Shown here: piece after piece, positions 49,169-64,000 of the stretch
Layout: each line of letters begins with the position of its first letter
Numbering within the stretch: the first letter of the stretch is position 1
Source of the DNA: Spirodela intermedia
Lineage: Eukaryota > Streptophyta > Magnoliopsida > Alismatales > Araceae
Direction of reading: 5' to 3'
Length of the DNA stretch: 64,000 bases
NCBI GenBank assembly: GCA_902729315.2
Contig: LR746264.1
Span: 9,641,878 to 9,705,877, forward strand
Program-made: the position numbers and the translations under genes
Notes under the pieces: generated by a model
Told to the model about the DNA's origin: nothing
Databases searched by the model: none
The model's input: only the letters and a program-made list of their open reading frames with translations

Positions 49169-49627
49169 TGGTACACTGGACCAACAATTGACATGACAAC
49201 CATGTGCAGCACGGCACCCATATGCGGCACAGCGCCCGCACAAGGCACGGCATCCGCATGCGGAGGAACGACATCCGTGTGTGGCCCAGTGCCTGCATGT
49301 GGCACAGCACCCACGCGCGGCATAGTGCCTGCACAAAGCACGGCGCTGATGCGAAGTACAACACCCGTTACAAGGGCTCAACGATGGAGGATGACGTCAC
49401 GAGTCTGACATCAGCCAACGGAAGAAGACCATTACCCTAAAGGGGTGGGATCCAAACCTTAATCTCACATCGGAATTAAAGGGAGGACCGACTAGGGGAC
49501 CTTCTTTAAAGAAGGATTATCTTGGGAGAAGTTCAGATCCTCCACGTTTTGGAGAACTTAAGCCCTCAGCATATTAGCTCAGGAGCTCACCAGGGATCTC
49601 GTGCAGAGCGGCTGCATCCTTGTTACA
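49169..49627 (+). repeat. Gypsy 3' LTR with expanded tandem tract
   Basis: Starts TGGTACACTGGACC and ends TTGTTACA. About 49205-49365 consists of degenerate repeats around GCACGGC(A/G)CCC and GCATGCGGC. It carries a perfect TGACGTCA at 49392-49399, which in the 5' LTR is mutated to TGATGTCA. Confidence 0.88.
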
Positions 49628-49632
49628 TATTA

Positions 49633-50596
49633 CCCTGGGAACAATGTTAGTAGGATGAGCCATTGGCACTTTATTTGCAGATGGGTTTCACTATCTAGGA
49701 CTTGGTGCCTTCCACAACAATAGGAGAAACCACGTCCATCATATGTTTTGGAGGCAGAAGAAGGTCAAAAAGCATGAGAAATTAAGAAAGCATGGGATAT
49801 TCAAGATATAAAAGTGATGGGGGTGTAGTGTATGAGCTTGTGATCCGAGACACTCGGATTCTCTGCTGTTCGGGGCGGGCGGCGGTCTACGGGAGAGAGG
49901 ATTTGGCGGTTCTACGCCGTCGCCTTCGGCCGGGTCTCGAGCTCGCCTCGAATATCCGCAGTGGCGGCGGCAGCGGATGTGGAAGCGTGCGAGTACGTTC
50001 CTCCGTGTGCCGCACGAGGCGGAGAAGGGAACACATCGCCCTGATGATTCCCAAGAGGATGCATCCACGCCGCGGCACGTACCGGAGGTCAGCTCCCCCC
50101 TGAAGCGCCCGGAGATCCTTCATTGGTGGCAGAACTGGCATGCTTCAGTCGGCGGCGGGGCGGCGGTGGCGACGGCGAGGCGACGGAGCAGTGGTGGCGG
50201 CGGCGGAGGGAGGCAGAACCCACGTCGGCTGTGTTGAGTCCAGCACTGTAGGCCCTGTCGGGGTTCTTATAAGACTCGAATTCAAGGACCAGGTCAACCT
50301 TGAAGGAGTATGCTGACACGGAAACGCGGATATGGAATTCGAGGCTCTCTCTGCTTATGGACCAGGTCAACCATGGCCCCCACCCAGAGAGAGAGAGAGA
50401 GGAGGTCCCGCTGTTCGTCTCTCTCTGTCTCTCTCTCACTAGAGACTTAGATAGAACAGGTCAACCTTGTTGAAACCATGAAATATTAAGGCGACCCAAT
50501 CAAAGAATACGTTGACCAGAGCATCGTGCATCTTTGTGATGATTAAGCTCAAGCACAAAGAGGGTGCATCTTTGTGATTAATTATCATTCTTAAGA
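49633..50596. other. Spacer between gypsy element and PPR relic
   Basis: A GC-rich island at about 49850-50230 has overlapping short frames with no recognisable family. GA and CT runs at about 50389-50440 face each other as an imperfect inverted repeat. W-box-like GGTCAA/TTGACC sites recur at 50292, 50365, 50459 and 50512. Possibly a promoter or leader fragment of a lost gene; not provable. Confidence 0.4.
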
Positions 50597-51663
50597 TCAC
50601 CAGTAGTCGCCGCAGGAGCAGCGGCCGCCGAGGAAGCGGTTGGCGTCCCGGAGGAGGATCTTCCGCCCGGTGACCTTGGAGATGAGCTTGACGGCGTTAT
50701 GGCAGTCGTTGCAGACGCAGAGGTTTTTGATGACTCTGATCCTCTGTGGGGAAGGCACGGGCATGAGGCCGTAGGCGATGGCCAGCCTCTCGCTGTGGAA
50801 GTATAGCGACCGCTCCTTCTCCTCCCTCTCCACGTACAGGAGAACGGAGTCCACCTCCGGCGAGTACCCTTCCTCGATCCTCTTCATCAGGGACTCCACC
50901 TCGGCGGCGATGGCGACGCCGTCGGGATGAGACCTGTCGTCGACCAGGAACAAGTGCATCCTGTTCCTCACCTCCAACCAGCTGTACCCTGGGTCCTTCC
51001 TCACCTTCCTGCTCCTCATCGTCTTCCTCGCTTCCGCCGCCGCATCCCACCGCCCGGCGGCGGCGTAGATGTTCGCCAGCAGCACGTAGGCGGAGGAATC
51101 CAGCGGTCTAAATGGAGGAGTTTGTTCGCCGCCCATCTGCCGATCTCTCCGGCCCCTCTGCTCCGGCAGGCCCCGAGCAGGGCCCGGCACATGGCAGCCG
51201 ACGCCGGGAAGGGCATCTCCTTCATCATCGCCACCGCCTCCTCGAGCAACCCCTCCCTTCGTAGGGCGTCCACTATGCAGGAATAATGCTCAATCTCCGG
51301 CTGGATGTTGAAATCCCTGCGCATGGAGGCCATGAACTCGCGAGCTTCCGCCACCAGACCGGCATGGCTGCAAGCGGACAGCACGCCCACGAAGGTGGTC
51401 TTGTCGAGGGGCAGACCCTGCCGCCGCATCCTCCGGAAGAGCTCCAGAGCTTCTGCTCCATTCCCGCGCTGAGCGAAGCCCAGAATAATGGCGTTCCTAG
51501 CCGCCGCCGCCTGGGGATCCGTCCTCTGGAAGAGCTGGTAGGCCTCATCCACGTTCCCGCACTTGGCGTACATGTCGATCGTCGAGGTCGCCACAAACGG
51601 GTCGAACCCGTGATCCATCTTGCCGGCCCTTCTCCAGCGCCGTCAAGGAGGAGCAGGCCTTGA
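50597..51663 (-). pseudogene. 5'-truncated, frameshifted PPR-DYW protein gene
   Basis: PLS-class pentatricopeptide repeat proteins with a DYW domain edit C to U in organelle RNA. Seen on the minus strand: the tail of one repeat (ACSSLTALEKGRQ, ending about 51618), PPR motifs (IDMYAKCGNVDEAYQLF, GVLSACSHAGLV), E/E+ motifs (YVLLANIYAAAGRWD, DPGYSWLEV), and a DYW domain with HSERLAIAYGLM, CVCNDCHNAVKLIS and the final CSCGDYW. Two single-base frame breaks are visible, near 51618 and near 51110. The usual HHF segment after DANRF is missing, leaving DANRFLGGRCSCGDYW. Upstream of about 51663 the homology ends in AT-rich sequence. An assembly error could explain a frameshift but not the truncation. 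Confidence 0.88.
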
Positions 51664-52284
51664 TCAGAGATGATTACTTTATTTATGTAATATTTAAACT
51701 AAATGCCCTTTAGGACCAACATTGTTCTCATAATTTCTCTAATGGTACCCCAAATTAAAATAGAAAAATATTATTATAATTAAATACCAAAGGACTATCG
51801 CTTTGGTAGTATATTCTAGACTATAGGTTAAAATAAGTATAACATGGAGAAGAGTGTACTTATCTATACAATGCTTGTTATGAAAAATATATTTATTTAT
51901 TTAACTTTTAATCCTACCATATAATATATATATATATCCATAATTATATTTTTTCCGAGCCAATGGAGCTGGATTGTTCTCCTATATAAAGGCGCCTTAG
52001 ATTAGAAAAACGGGCAGCCGTTAGATTCGCGATAGGCGACGGTCGCCGGTGTCACGCCAAAACTAATAGGTGGTTTAGCGGGAATCCGTGCGGTGTGGAC
52101 GACGGATCCGTCGGATCAGTTATCGGGCGACTATCACCGGTTCGGGTTGCGGATCCGCGGATCGGGTGGATCGGTGAAAGCGGACTCGCCCGAGTTAACT
52201 CGGAAGCCGTTCCGAGTTTACTCCGTTGGCAACACGGGTCGGCGATCTCCATTTTTGAATTCCCGCCTGTCGTCTCATCCCCTC

Positions 52285-52338
<54 letters not shown>

Positions 52339-52715
52339 CAACCTTCGAGTGCTCTCTCCGAGTCTGCCCGCTCCCACCTTCGCTCGGACTGGAGAATGAT
52401 GTCGGGCTGGTGCCGAAGGTCAGCGGAATAGAGGGTAAGAGGGCGTCTCCCACGGAGGAAAACCATTCGTTGCGCCGAGCGATGGGTCTGTTGTCGTTTT
52501 AAGACGCATTTTGCTTTTGATATTCTTCTTGGTTCAGCTCACTCGTGCTGTCGTTGTTGGTCCCTTGGACGTGGTTCTTCTCGATCCTGGATCTATTCAC
52601 TCATTTCTTGATCCTGGAGCGGGCTAGTCTTATTTGGTCCAGCTAGAAGTAACTGTGGATTGATTACAATATACCCGGAGCTCGTCCCCTGAACTGGTGG
52701 CAGCAAATTAAGGGG
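51664..52715 (+). promoter_or_regulatory. Upstream region and leader of TIO
   Basis: AT-rich to about 51960, then GC-rich. A run of 50 C lies at 52286-52335. A possible leader intron has donor GAGG|GTAAGA at about 52434 and acceptor GGTGGCAG just before the start (about 52706). The TIO duplicate at 29216 begins within this putative intron. Confidence 0.45.
52286..52335 (+). repeat. Poly-C run of 50 bases
   Basis: Uninterrupted C homopolymer about 380 bases upstream of the TIO ATG. Frames through it read as poly-Pro or poly-Gly and are not genes. Length is unreliable in any assembly. Confidence 0.9.

Positions 52716-64000
<11,285 letters not shown>

Larger units (their letters stand above)
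44197..49627 (+). mobile_element. Ty3/gypsy chromovirus, decayed, with TATTA target duplication
   Basis: LTRs 44197-44564 and 49169-49627 flank a 4.6-kb interior on the plus strand. TATTA at 44192-44196 and again at 49628-49632 is the target-site duplication. A tRNA-Met-type primer site follows the 5' LTR and a purine tract (about 49157-49168) precedes the 3' LTR. Over about 95 aligned bases the LTRs differ at 11 sites, ten of them transitions, so the insertion is old and probably methylated. The interior holds recognisable but broken gag and pol domains, described separately. Confidence 0.9.

Noticed and set aside
49106-49440. Cys/His-rich and Ala-rich frames
   Set aside because: They are products of the GCAC tandem tract in the gypsy 3' LTR.
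50089-50439. 116-codon minus-strand frame downstream of the PPR relic
   Set aside because: No PPR or other family resemblance; it is rich in simple sequence from the GA and GC-rich runs.
52093-52502. Poly-Pro and poly-Gly frames
   Set aside because: They are translations of the 50-base C run upstream of TIO.

Overview
The window is nuclear DNA of a flowering plant. Genes carry many short exons with GT-AG introns, and two LTR retrotransposons lie nested in decayed repeats. All five genes recognised belong to conserved plant families. The single-block coding exons (MKP1 and the PPR relic) are very GC-rich while introns and spacers are AT-rich. That would suit a non-grass monocot or an early-diverging angiosperm, but the species cannot be fixed from this alone.

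Layout from left to right. 1-2042 is spacer with an unusual cluster of W-box cores. 2043-5632 (-) is a complete 12-exon LAMMER-type dual-specificity kinase of the AFC1 type. It is divergent from 6595-20875 (+), a complete 15-exon family GH20 beta-N-acetylhexosaminidase (HEXO1 type, 547 aa). 20876-24752 is AT-rich spacer ending in the promoter and leader of 24753-28372 (+), a MAP kinase phosphatase MKP1 (781 aa). 29216-31280 is a truncated duplicate of the Fused/TIO kinase gene that lies at the right end of the window. 32945-35133 (-) is an RS2Z-type SR splicing factor with two zinc knuckles and an expanded Ser-Pro/Arg tail, with a leader intron up to about 36454.

37161-49632 is transposon territory. 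It holds a reverse-oriented Ty1/copia element (39486-43054) with both LTRs but no recognisable reverse transcriptase, and a decayed Ty3/gypsy chromovirus (44197-49627) still flanked by the target duplication TATTA. 50597-51663 (-) is a 5'-truncated, frameshifted PPR-DYW pseudogene. 52716-64000 (+) is the functional TWO-IN-ONE/Fused kinase gene, of which 17 exons (about 894 residues) are visible before the window ends.

The genes are not a pathway cluster. They cover splicing control (AFC1 kinase, RS2Z SR protein), glycan trimming (HEXO1), stress MAPK shut-off (MKP1) and phragmoplast cytokinesis (TIO). The most unusual structure is a plastid ndhF fragment inside a TIO intron. It was duplicated with part of the TIO gene to a site about 23-27 kb away. 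The fragment at the copy is in places more complete than the one in the gene itself.

Exon borders were read by eye from reading-frame continuity, GT/AG sites and remembered family sequence, not computed.
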